Source of the DNA: M3007 sp044230315
GTDB lineage: Bacteria > Bacteroidota > Bacteroidia > Chitinophagales > Saprospiraceae
Direction of reading: 5' to 3'
Assembly: GCA_044230315.1 (NCBI GenBank)
Contig: JBGARJ010000030.1
Coordinates: forward strand, 1-64,000
DNA length: 64,000 nt
This document shows positions 52,490-60,434 of the stretch, piece by piece; position 1 is the first letter of the stretch, and every line of letters starts with the position of its first letter. The position numbers and the translations under genes were made by a program. The notes beneath the pieces were generated by a model, which saw nothing but the letters and a program-made list of their open reading frames with translations, ran no database searches and had not been told where the DNA came from.

Positions 52490-54346
52490 ATGCCGAAAGA
52501 ATTTGTCGTAACAGAAATCAGCCAGGCCATTCAGACGCGTTTGTTCCCCACCGTGATGGGGACCAACCGCTTGGAAGGTAGGCCGCGCAAAACCGATAAT
52601 TTCGACCGCTCCCTGCGCGCTGAGGTCCGCGACGCCTTGTGGATGCTCACCCGCCAATGGCAAATGGGCGAGTTTCTGGGCGACGATGCCGGCTCGCCGG
52701 TGTCGGCCAAGGTGATGATCGAAATGCAGCCGCTGCGAAAATATCAGCCGGCAGACCATGCGGTTCAGCCTTTTCCGCACGACTTGCCATTGGAAGCGGT
52801 GGTGGAGCGCCGCGGATTGCCGTTTCAGCAGGGTACGCAGGCGATTTCGCTTGATTTACGGCTGCTCATGGGGCGACAATGGCTGAAAATGGCCGCCGCC
52901 GTCGGCGATTTTTCGGCATTTTTCCGGCAACAATTTGCCATTGCCATGCCCGACCCTACCAAACCGGAAGATGCCCAAATGTGTGCGCACCCGGAAGTTT
53001 GGCAACAATTTGCGGCTGTTGCCGGACGCGCAATGGACGGATACCAGTTTTACCAGCAGGTGAAATCGGGCATGCCGGCTTCTACGGGGGTGGTAGCAAC
53101 ATTGGATGAGGTGCGGGCCCTGGACGACCTCGGGCAAAAATTCGTGACCTGGTTTGACACCTTGTTCCTGCAACCCGTCAAGGATCAGGATGCCTGGAAA
53201 CCCTCGTACCTGGAGTATCAGCTTAACTGTGCAGCCGATGGCAACCGCGGCGAGCAGACCCTTGTAGCCACGGAATACTACCATGGTCAACTGGATTGGT
53301 ACAATTTCGACCTCGATTCCGGGAAGAAACTGGATGAACCCGAGGAGCCCTTGCCGCCGGCTGCGTCCGCTTTCGTGCGCGACAGTTTCATCCCGGCCGG
53401 CATCACCTTTGACGGCATGCCCAATACCCGTTGGTGGACCTTTGAGGACGGAAAAACGAATTTCGGCGCCCTGTTGCCCAATAAAACCGATCTGGGGAAA
53501 TTGCTGCTGGTCGAGTTTGGATTAGTGTATGCCAACGACTGGTTTTTACTGCCGGTGCCGGTTGAAACCGGACAGACCCTGCTGGTAAAGGGCTTGAGCG
53601 TGACCAATGTTTTTGGCGAAAATTTCTGGATCGAACCCGCCGCCAAGCCAGGCGGCAACCCGGCGCAACGATGGCGTATGTTTACGCTCAAGCAATCGGG
53701 CCCTGCCACGGCGCCGGAAGACCTCAGTCTCTTGCTCCTGCCGACGGTGCCCAAAATTCAGGAGGGACCGGCAGTCGACGAAGTGTTGTTGCTCCGTGAT
53801 GAGGTGGCGAATATGGTTTGGGGGGTTGAACGCGTGGTGCCATTGGCTTCCGGGCGCAGTAAATCGGGTTTTGAAGCCGCCACCGAATTGCGCGGATATT
53901 TGCTAAAACTGGTGCAGAAAAAACTCGAGATCAATCCCGATCCTTCGCCCCATGAATATGAAGCCGCTATCCGGTACGAAGTGATGAACAGCGTGCCGGA
54001 AAACTGGATACCCTTTATTCCGGTTCATGAACCGGGGAGCAAGCGCCAGATCCGGTTGCAACGCGCCACTTTGCCGCGTATTCTTGAAGGCGATACGGAA
54101 ACTCCGGCCCCTGTTCGGCCGCGATCGGTATTGCTGCGGGAAGGTGTTGATGCTAATCTGGCCTATTTCATCCATGAAGAAGAGGTGCCGCGCTCAGGCG
54201 TGATCGTGACGCACCGGTACCAGCGCACCCGGTGGTTGAATGGGCGGGTAGTCAACTGGCTGGGTGTCCGCAAGGTCACCGGCAGGGGTGAAGGGCATAG
54301 CGGGCTGGCCTTCGACCAGATCCTGCCGACAGGCAAGCAACCCTGA
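52490..54346 (+). CDS. Uncharacterised 618-residue protein, last gene of the locus
   Basis: No known family is recognised. The N-terminal third carries the striking motif RDALWMLTRQWQMGEF followed by LGDDAGSPV (47-71). The centre has Trp/Tyr-rich segments such as YYHGQLDWYNFD and TRWWTFEDGKTNFG, and VEFGLVYANDWFLLPVPVE. The C-terminus ends after GRVVNWLGVRKVTGRGEG. No signal peptide or membrane span is seen. It starts 34 bp after the giant gene, on the same strand and in the same style of codon use, and no terminator is seen before the histidine kinase gene, which has its own promoter element. Confidence 0.7.
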   Translation: MPKEFVVTEISQAIQTRLFPTVMGTNRLEGRPRKTDNFDRSLRAEVRDALWMLTRQWQMGEFLGDDAGSPVSAKVMIEMQPLRKYQPADHAVQPFPHDLPLEAVVERRGLPFQQGTQAISLDLRLLMGRQWLKMAAAVGDFSAFFRQQFAIAMPDPTKPEDAQMCAHPEVWQQFAAVAGRAMDGYQFYQQVKSGMPASTGVVATLDEVRALDDLGQKFVTWFDTLFLQPVKDQDAWKPSYLEYQLNCAADGNRGEQTLVATEYYHGQLDWYNFDLDSGKKLDEPEEPLPPAASAFVRDSFIPAGITFDGMPNTRWWTFEDGKTNFGALLPNKTDLGKLLLVEFGLVYANDWFLLPVPVETGQTLLVKGLSVTNVFGENFWIEPAAKPGGNPAQRWRMFTLKQSGPATAPEDLSLLLLPTVPKIQEGPAVDEVLLLRDEVANMVWGVERVVPLASGRSKSGFEAATELRGYLLKLVQKKLEINPDPSPHEYEAAIRYEVMNSVPENWIPFIPVHEPGSKRQIRLQRATLPRILEGDTETPAPVRPRSVLLREGVDANLAYFIHEEEVPRSGVIVTHRYQRTRWLNGRVVNWLGVRKVTGRGEGHSGLAFDQILPTGKQP

Positions 54347-54434
54347 CAGACAACTACTAATTGACCAATTTGTAAGCCAACCGACAAGCATAGCGAAAAC
54401 CAATCTGCATCATTTTTTGCGACGCCAGCCTTGA

Positions 54435-54442
54435 TACCTTTG
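54435..54442 (+). promoter_or_regulatory. -7 promoter element (TACCTTTG), almost leaderless
   Basis: TACCTTTG fits TAnnTTTG and ends only 5 bp before the histidine kinase ATG at 54448, so the mRNA would have almost no leader. A TTTG at 54416-54419 lies 15 bp upstream, short for a -33 element. Confidence 0.5.
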
Positions 54443-54447
54443 CTTGT

Positions 54448-56307
54448 ATGTTGCCGCTTCGAACAATAACCTTACTGGTCTTTTGCCTGTCCTTCATTGG
54501 TGTAATGGGGCAAAATTCCATTGAAGTTGGCCCCGAATTTTTTCAGCACCAGCTTACACCGGAAGTACTGCGCGATCAGGAGAACCAATTGACGCTCGAC
54601 AGTGTGCGGCAACCTCATTGGGTAAGCCGGTTCGTTTCTGCCGGTAACCCGTATTTTACCGTCGGGGCCGATCCTTCGAACTGGTGGCTGCATGTTCACA
54701 TTATCAATCGTTTGGCAACGCCTAAAACCTTGATTTTGCGGTTGAACCGCAAGAACTTTGACAAATTCCGACTATACCTGGAGCACCCGGGCGGACGCAT
54801 CGATTCGCTGGGAAATACTGGTGCGCAGTTTCAGCAGGACCCCCGGTTTTCGTTGATGGACGGGTATTATTATGCTGTCACGCTCCTGCCCGGAGATAAT
54901 CAGATTTGGGCAGAGGCGTACAACCGGATCGGCTCCATGCATCTGGGGTTGAGTTTGCATTCGCCGGATAGTTTCGCACGACTAAGCCGCAGGCAAGTGT
55001 GGTTTTTCGGTTTGTTTTGTGGCGTGATGCTGCTCGCGCTGATGTTCGGATTTTTGCTCCTCGCCCAATATCGCGACCTGGTGTATCTGCTCTTTCTGAT
55101 CTACATCATCAATGTGCTGATGCGGGAATCGTATAATTACTCGGCTGATTTCGGCATCATACCCATCTTTCAGCGCAATGCAACCTCCATGCTGATTGGA
55201 GCAACGTTCGGGCTGTTTTTTCGCCAGTTTTTGCGCCTTTGGGAACACAGTATCCGGTTGGACCGTGTGGTTAAGGTCTATGTCAGTTTGATTGTCGTTC
55301 TGGCATTGGCCGTGTGGCAATTGGCGGTATATCAACGGGGCGATATTTTAAAAAATGTCTTTTGGGTTGTCGACGGCATAAATTTGTTCTTCGCCTTTTT
55401 GGCCTTGGTAGTGGCGGTTTCGTTTTTCCGCGTGTCGGTCAGGGCCCGTATTTTGTTCGTGGCTTATTTGCCGCTGGCGTTTGCGTTCATTGCAATTTTG
55501 CTGCGCAATTTGAATTTGGTGCCCAATTATCCGGCTATTTCACAAGCGGTGATGATTGGTTTTATTCTTGAAGTATTTGTGCTTACGGTAGGGTTCGTCT
55601 ACTGGCATCGGTACCTGGAAACCGAGCGGCGGTTGCTCGCGTTAAAACTGGCAATGGAACAGCAAGAAAAGCAATTGGCCGTTCATGCTGCCGAACAACG
55701 GGTAAAAGACCGGATTGCCAGGGACTTACACGACGACCTGGCCGCCTCCATTTCGAGTATACGGATATTGAGCGACGTGGCGCAGCGCCACGTCGCGCCT
55801 GAAATGCCGGAGGCCGCCACCTTGCTCGAAAAAATCAGCCTCAGCGCCAAAAGCACGGTCGAAAGCTTGAGCGATTTGATTTGGGCGGTAAAGCCCAATC
55901 CCGATTTTCTGAATGACATTGCCGATCGAATGCGCGAATACGCCGGCCGGATATTGGATGCTCAAAATATCGACTACCAGATTGATATTCCACGCAACCT
56001 TCCCGTACTCGACCTCAACCTGGAGGTTCGCCGGAATGCCTACCTCATTTTTAAAGAAGCGGTCAATAATGCCGTGAAATACAGCAAATGCCGCAGCCTG
56101 GTAATTTCGCTGCAAATCCAACATGGTGAATTACGCCTCATGGTGCGCGACGACGGTATCGGTTTCGACCCTGATGCGGCGACTCCCGGTCACGGCCTGG
56201 CGAATATGGCGCTGCGCGCCAGGGATATCGGCGCCACGCTTTCAATCACGTCAAAATCAGGATGGGGAACACAAATTGACCTTGCCTTGGCGCTAAATAT
56301 TCCATAG
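54448..56307 (+). CDS. 7TMR-type sensor histidine kinase (NarL-group, HisKA_3)
   Basis: The 619-residue kinase has a signal peptide (1-21), a periplasmic 7TMR-DISM-like beta-sandwich (to about 180), seven hydrophobic helices (about 186-388), a short coiled coil and a HisKA_3 dimerisation domain with the phospho-acceptor in RDLHDDLAASISSIR (H428). The ATPase domain shows the N-box KEAVNNAVKYSK and DDGIGFD with GLANMALRARDIG, and it ends TSKSGWGTQIDL. It would sense an external or membrane signal and phosphorylate a LuxR-type response regulator. None is encoded beside it, so it is an orphan. It follows the five-gene locus but has its own promoter element. Confidence 0.9.
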   Translation: MLPLRTITLLVFCLSFIGVMGQNSIEVGPEFFQHQLTPEVLRDQENQLTLDSVRQPHWVSRFVSAGNPYFTVGADPSNWWLHVHIINRLATPKTLILRLNRKNFDKFRLYLEHPGGRIDSLGNTGAQFQQDPRFSLMDGYYYAVTLLPGDNQIWAEAYNRIGSMHLGLSLHSPDSFARLSRRQVWFFGLFCGVMLLALMFGFLLLAQYRDLVYLLFLIYIINVLMRESYNYSADFGIIPIFQRNATSMLIGATFGLFFRQFLRLWEHSIRLDRVVKVYVSLIVVLALAVWQLAVYQRGDILKNVFWVVDGINLFFAFLALVVAVSFFRVSVRARILFVAYLPLAFAFIAILLRNLNLVPNYPAISQAVMIGFILEVFVLTVGFVYWHRYLETERRLLALKLAMEQQEKQLAVHAAEQRVKDRIARDLHDDLAASISSIRILSDVAQRHVAPEMPEAATLLEKISLSAKSTVESLSDLIWAVKPNPDFLNDIADRMREYAGRILDAQNIDYQIDIPRNLPVLDLNLEVRRNAYLIFKEAVNNAVKYSKCRSLVISLQIQHGELRLMVRDDGIGFDPDAATPGHGLANMALRARDIGATLSITSKSGWGTQIDLALALNIP

Positions 56308-56351
56308 GCGGTCGCCCATCAAAAAGGCGGTACTACGCTCTACGCAACTAT

Positions 56352-57635
56352 TTATGGCAGCAGGAGCAACTGTTTTGTTTGCACCCCTTTATCGGGTTGT
56401 CCCGTGTTCGATATCTGAACGAAATAGACGCCCCGGGGCAGACCTGCCGGCAGCGTAAGGACCTGACCGTCGTGAACGCTATTCACCTGAAAAACGTTAT
56501 GCCCTGTGGCATCGAGTACTGCAATATTGACGGATGAGGTACTGTCGGGGAATTGAATGGCAAACTGATTTTCGCGCACTGGATTTGGGGTGATGAACCA
56601 ATCAGATGCTGGCAGGGGAGCAGGCACATCGCCGGAGCCACTGACCAGGTGCGGCGAGTTGTCGACGTAGCAGGTCATGAATTCCAGCAATGCAGTTGCG
56701 CGCATCCAAAAATTATCGACCTGCGGAGCATACTTGACCTGGTCATAAATATCGGTGTGCCCGCCACCCGGGATTTTTTTAAGGTAACTCCAGGCGCCTA
56801 CCTGTTGGGCTCGCTGGTGCAACAATCCGCTGCCTTCGAGGTAAGCAATGTTGGCCGCCAAGCCCGATAGAAACGGCACAGTTCCGTCGGCGGTCCCATG
56901 AATACTGGCCATCGGCATATCGCCATCGCCGATCCATTCGCGCCGGTAGAGCCCACCCGACATACTGATCACAGCCGATGCGGCCGATGAATAGGATTGG
57001 TTGGATGCACTGCCGGCGTTACCATTCAGGCCGCCATTGGCATTCACGATATTTTGAATAAAACCGGGAACCACATCCGTAGAATCCAGGTATGCGGCAT
57101 GCAGGGCCGCAACGGCGCCGGCCGAGTAGCCGCCAATGAAAATATGCTGTACGTCGGCACGGAATTTATTGGCCGTAGCGGCATCTTCCCGGAAATAGCG
57201 GACCGCGGCCTTCATGTCGCCAACTGCTTTGAACGCCGCATCCATAATGGCCACAGAGTCGGGATAACCGAGCACAAAGACCGGGTACAGGCGGTATTGG
57301 ATGGACGCCGCAACATACCCCCGTTGCGCCAACAACTGACACCAGCGGGTCATGTCGGTCTTGTCGCCAAAGATGAAACTGCCGCCGTGCGCCAGCACCA
57401 CTACCGGGCGTTGGCTGGTAGTATCGCCCTGGGGCTCGTAAACATCCATCACCAGTGTAACGGTCTGACCGATTTGGCTGATTGCAGTGGCATAGGTGAG
57501 CGACGTTTTTTGCACGTTGGCAAATACGGGTTGCTTATAGCGAGTGCCATCGCATCCTGGATTTTGCGCGGGGGATATGACAAAGCGGCAAATCAGGAGC
57601 GGAAAAACAAGGAGGAATGGTGGTTTCAACGACAT
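56352..57635 (-). CDS. Secreted alpha/beta-hydrolase (carboxylesterase-like) with T9SS sorting domain
   Basis: The 427-residue enzyme has an N-terminal signal ending SPAQ and an alpha/beta-hydrolase domain with the oxyanion segment HGGSFIFG (83-90), the nucleophile elbow GGYSAGA (S171) and a late GGGHTDIYDQ that could supply the catalytic His, as in esterase/lipase or dienelactone-type families. Residues after about 345 are a type IX secretion sorting domain: PNPVRENQFAIQF, then strands NIAVLDATGHNVF and GVYFVQISN with a terminal basic QTKQLLLLP. The protein is thus exported across both membranes and either released or anchored on the surface. The start at 57635 follows from the signal peptide and the -7 element just upstream. 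Confidence 0.9.
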   Translation of the reverse strand: MSLKPPFLLVFPLLICRFVISPAQNPGCDGTRYKQPVFANVQKTSLTYATAISQIGQTVTLVMDVYEPQGDTTSQRPVVVLAHGGSFIFGDKTDMTRWCQLLAQRGYVAASIQYRLYPVFVLGYPDSVAIMDAAFKAVGDMKAAVRYFREDAATANKFRADVQHIFIGGYSAGAVAALHAAYLDSTDVVPGFIQNIVNANGGLNGNAGSASNQSYSSAASAVISMSGGLYRREWIGDGDMPMASIHGTADGTVPFLSGLAANIAYLEGSGLLHQRAQQVGAWSYLKKIPGGGHTDIYDQVKYAPQVDNFWMRATALLEFMTCYVDNSPHLVSGSGDVPAPLPASDWFITPNPVRENQFAIQFPDSTSSVNIAVLDATGHNVFQVNSVHDGQVLTLPAGLPRGVYFVQISNTGQPDKGVQTKQLLLLP

Positions 57636-57653
57636 AATTCGAGATGCTAGAGG

Positions 57654-57661
57654 CAAATATA
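57654..57661 (-). promoter_or_regulatory. -7 promoter element (TATATTTG, minus strand)
   Basis: The minus strand reads TATATTTG, a TAnnTTTG match, 18 bp upstream of the T9SS hydrolase ATG. It lies between the terminator of the preceding gene and the start codon. Confidence 0.5.
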
Positions 57662-57694
57662 CTGAAAGGGACAACTGTAAGGGCATAAAAAGCA

Positions 57695-57727
57695 CCGGGC
57701 GATTCCCATGATTGAGGAATCGCCCGG
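57695..57727 (-). terminator. Intrinsic terminator of the DUF2911 gene
   Basis: CCGGGCGATTC (57695-57705) and GAATCGCCCGG (57717-57727) form a perfect 11-bp stem with an 11-nt loop. On the minus strand it is followed by TGCTTTTTA and comes 40 bp after the stop of the DUF2911 gene. Confidence 0.8.
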
Positions 57728-57766
57728 CAAAGACAATGAAATTGCAATATTTTGTATGTCAGTGAA

Positions 57767-58624
57767 TTACATTTTTTTCTTCCACTCCATGATCGATTTT
57801 TCGTTCATGCGCGGATAGTCGGTGTTGCCGTCAGCTTTGGCCAGTTCAGTGCTGCGGTTAGCAGTAGTAATGGCATCGTTGTACATGCCCAGATCGGCCT
57901 GAATATTGGCTTTCAGCCGGAGGATCCAGAATTTTTCACCGCCTTTTTCCAGGCAGCTGTTCACCCAGCCGAGGGCCTGTTTGAGGTCTTTTTTCGCCTC
58001 GTAGTAATAACGTGCCGCTGAATAGTAGTCGTTGGCTGAGGGGCCTCCCATAGTCGATTTAATATCGGCCATCACTTTGCCATCGGTATCCACCGTAATC
58101 GGGATGACTACTTTGGTGTTCTCCCACATGAGCTCGAGGTCGGCTCCGTTATTCGTCAGGTTTCCAATGTTGATCGTAAAGGTTTCCACTTTGTCCGCCA
58201 TTTTCTGAACCGGTACTTTGAACCGGCCAGCAACTTGTTCTTCCTTGAAATCCTTGGGCTCCGGAGCGCCCCAAATTGTGATATCCTTGTAAAAAATGAT
58301 CGTCCAATCCGTTTCTCCGGGTATCGTGTACAGTGCATACGTTCCCTTTGGCAGGGAAACATTGGAGGCCTGTACGTCGTCGCTGAATGTAACTTTTGTG
58401 GAAGCATTGGCGCCCGTGCGCCACATTTCGCCAAAAGGCACGAGGTCGCCGAAGATTTTCCGGCCTTTAATACTGGGGCGCGAATACTCGACTTCAACTT
58501 TGATCAGGCCGACGTCCTGGCTGACCTTGCTGGTCGGACTGGGCGCTGGCGTCTTGATTTGGGCGAGTCCGAGGGTGCTCGCCGACAAAAGGGTAAGGGC
58601 AGTTAAATAGAATGATTTCATCAT
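57767..58624 (-). CDS. Exported DUF2911 protein with C-terminal TPR-like helices
   Basis: The 285-residue protein has a signal peptide (MMKSFYLTALTLLSASTLGL then AQ) and a DUF2911 domain with the conserved VEYSRPSIKGRKIFGDLVPF, MWRTGANASTKVTFSDDV and LPKGTYALYTIPG segments, which form a beta-sandwich of unknown function. The last 80 residues are helical and TPR-like (ARYYYEAKKDLKQALGWVNS). It is probably periplasmic. A TATCTTTG promoter element and an own terminator make it a single-gene unit. The start is at 58624; the second Met (58621) is equally possible. Confidence 0.88.
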   Translation of the reverse strand: MMKSFYLTALTLLSASTLGLAQIKTPAPSPTSKVSQDVGLIKVEVEYSRPSIKGRKIFGDLVPFGEMWRTGANASTKVTFSDDVQASNVSLPKGTYALYTIPGETDWTIIFYKDITIWGAPEPKDFKEEQVAGRFKVPVQKMADKVETFTINIGNLTNNGADLELMWENTKVVIPITVDTDGKVMADIKSTMGGPSANDYYSAARYYYEAKKDLKQALGWVNSCLEKGGEKFWILRLKANIQADLGMYNDAITTANRSTELAKADGNTDYPRMNEKSIMEWKKKM

Positions 58625-58673
58625 GGTGAATAGTTTTTTTGGCCATGTAACAATGACCACGGAAAATGGTTGG

Positions 58674-58681
58674 CAAAGATA
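58674..58681 (-). promoter_or_regulatory. -7 promoter element (TATCTTTG, minus strand)
   Basis: The minus strand reads TATCTTTG, 49 bp before the DUF2911 gene start. A 6-bp hairpin (GCTCAC/GTGAGC, 58693-58710) lies just upstream and could serve as an operator. Confidence 0.5.
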
Positions 58682-58792
58682 AAAACAGATGCGCTCACTT
58701 TTTGGTGAGCAACGCCGTTTAGTCGGCACTGGTCAATTGTCTGGTTTTTGTAAAAAACTTTCCAGAGCGGTGGTTGGTTCAGAGTGCTAAAA

Positions 58793-58800
58793 TACATTTG
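58793..58800 (+). promoter_or_regulatory. -7 promoter element (TACATTTG) with TTG at -33
   Basis: TACATTTG fits TAnnTTTG; a TTG at 58774-58776 lies 16 bp upstream as the -33 partner. It precedes the outer-membrane barrel gene by 33 bp and is one of the best promoter matches of the window. Confidence 0.6.
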
Positions 58801-58833
58801 CATTATATAAATTTAGTCTAAATAAACTACAAT

Positions 58834-59658
58834 ATGAAACACATCTTTCCGACCCTATTCGTTTTTTGCCTGGTTCTTCTACCCATCGCTGGGCTAACCC
58901 AAGACCGGATTTTTACCTACACTTATCAGAGTAACGTTCTGCCCAAAGGCCAGAAGGAACTGGAAGTGTGGAATACCTTTCATGTTGGGCGAACCGACTA
59001 CTACCGGGCCTTTCGCCACCGGGTAGAGTACGAAATCGGGCTCGGCGGTCGTTTGCAGACAGCATTTTACCTGAATCTTTCCACCGGTGCAGCATATGAT
59101 TCATCCAGTGAAACCATTCAGGCACTTCCGGCTGAATTTTGGTTTTCCAATGAATGGAAATGGAAATTGCTCGATCCATTAGCCAATCCGGTCGGACTTG
59201 CCTTGTACGGTGAAATTGGACTGGCAGCGCGTGAGCTGGATTTGGAAGCCAAAATTATCCTGGACAAGCAAATTGGAAAGACCCTCCACGCGTTTAATGC
59301 CGTTTTTGAGCCGGAGTGGGAATCGGAAACCGAGGATGGTGAAGTAGAATCGGAATTCGAACTGCAATTCGAATTTGATTATGCTTTTTCCTGGCGATTG
59401 AACCGCAATTGGAATGTCGGATTTGAAGTGCGGGACCACAATGCCTGGAAACCCCAGGACGGCGGCAACGGCGGTTGGGAGTATTCGGCCTTGTTCGCAG
59501 GCCCCGGTTTATCGTATAACGCGGACCGCTTTTGGCTGAATTTAACCATCATGCCACAAATTGCCGGTTTGCGGCATCCTGATGGCCAGCCCGGTGGTCT
59601 GATTTTGAATGAACACGAACGCCTGGAAACCCGCCTTATCTTTTCTTACGCATTTTAA
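58834..59658 (+). CDS. Outer-membrane beta-barrel-like protein
   Basis: The 274-residue protein has a signal peptide (MKHIFPTLFVFCLVLLPIAG then LTQ) and then alternating strands rich in aromatic and acidic residues (YRAFRHRVEYEIGLGGRLQT, FELQFEFDYAFSWRLNRNWN). It ends in a terminal Phe (RLIFSYAF), the signal typical of proteins inserted into the outer membrane. About ten to twelve strands can be counted. The ligand is unknown. The next gene, a cytochrome c lipoprotein, overlaps its stop codon by one base, so the two are made together and may act together in redox chemistry at the envelope. Confidence 0.8.
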   Translation: MKHIFPTLFVFCLVLLPIAGLTQDRIFTYTYQSNVLPKGQKELEVWNTFHVGRTDYYRAFRHRVEYEIGLGGRLQTAFYLNLSTGAAYDSSSETIQALPAEFWFSNEWKWKLLDPLANPVGLALYGEIGLAARELDLEAKIILDKQIGKTLHAFNAVFEPEWESETEDGEVESEFELQFEFDYAFSWRLNRNWNVGFEVRDHNAWKPQDGGNGGWEYSALFAGPGLSYNADRFWLNLTIMPQIAGLRHPDGQPGGLILNEHERLETRLIFSYAF

Positions 59659-59957
59659 TGTACATGAAGCAATTGTTGATTCTTGCCGGGTTGTTCTGCA
59701 GTATCCTGCTCTTGGCCTGCTCGGAGCGGCTGTACAAACCAGTTGAAGCAAATACTGCAAAACATGGCGTTCCTCTGGCCGATTTGCAAAAAGGGCGGGC
59801 GTTGTATGTGCGTCATTGTGCCGGATGCCATAATCTGCATGCACCCAGCACTTTGAGCGCAGAAAAATGGCGTACCCAAATGCAGGAAATGCAGATACAA
59901 GCCAAAATTTCCGATACGGTACGCGATTTGATCTATAATTACCTCGTGAGTGAATAA
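59658..59957 (+). CDS. Small cytochrome c lipoprotein
   Basis: The 99-residue protein has a lipoprotein signal (LILAGLFCSILLLAC, lipidated Cys21) and one haem-binding motif CAGCH (C54-H58) within the fold start GRALYVRHCAGCHNLH. A Met-rich helix (MQEMQIQ) near residue 85 could supply the axial Met. It would be anchored to a membrane in the periplasm and carry single electrons. The ATG at 59658 overlaps the stop of the barrel gene; a second ATG at 59664 is equally possible. Thioredoxin-type proteins for cytochrome maturation occur elsewhere in the window, but no oxidase is nearby. Confidence 0.88.
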   Translation: MYMKQLLILAGLFCSILLLACSERLYKPVEANTAKHGVPLADLQKGRALYVRHCAGCHNLHAPSTLSAEKWRTQMQEMQIQAKISDTVRDLIYNYLVSE

Positions 59958-59981
59958 ATTTACCCCACTCAAACATATCAA

Positions 59982-60434
59982 ATGTTGCTATTCTCTTGTG
60001 TCCCGTTCGCTGATTTGACGCCATTTGAACTGTACGAGATCATGACGCTGCGCCAGGAGGTCTTTGTGGTCGAGCAGATTTGTCCGTATCTGGATGCCGA
60101 CGGCAAAGACCCTATGGCGTGGCATCTGATGGTCCGGAATGAAGAGCGCCGCTTGGTGGCGTATACGCGACTGCTGCCCGTAGGGGCGGTTTATACCGGG
60201 TATTCATCTATCGGGCGGGTGGTCAGCGCCCAGGCTGCGCGCGGCATGGGGGCCGGTAAAGCGGCGGTGCAACGGAGCATTGAACTTTGCCGGCATCTGT
60301 TCGGAGACCACCCGATTAAAATTGGCGCGCAGACCTATTTGCTGGCATTTTATGAGGGCTTGGGCTTTTGCTCCACCGGTGAGGAGTTTGTGGAAGACGG
60401 GATTCCACACGTAAAGATGGTTATGGAATTTTGA
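59982..60434 (+). CDS. GNAT acetyltransferase, ElaA-like
   Basis: The 150-residue protein has the GNAT fold with the ElaA pattern: LYEIMTLRQEVFVVEQICPY near the start, DADGKDPMAWH and the acetyl-CoA pyrophosphate loop in VVSAQAARGMGAGKAAV. The substrate of ElaA proteins is not known. It lies 24 bp after the cytochrome gene on the same strand. Its last 14 bp overlap the end of the tocopherol-cyclase-like gene on the opposite strand. Confidence 0.88.
   Translation: MLLFSCVPFADLTPFELYEIMTLRQEVFVVEQICPYLDADGKDPMAWHLMVRNEERRLVAYTRLLPVGAVYTGYSSIGRVVSAQAARGMGAGKAAVQRSIELCRHLFGDHPIKIGAQTYLLAFYEGLGFCSTGEEFVEDGIPHVKMVMEF

Noticed and set aside
37680..54346. Contractile injection system or phage-tail explanation for the large locus
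   Set aside because: No sheath, tube, spike, baseplate or AAA+ ATPase motif was recognised in any of the five proteins.
37680..54346. Type IX or other classical secretion substrates
   Set aside because: None of the five proteins has a signal peptide or the C-terminal sorting domain seen in the hydrolase at 56352.
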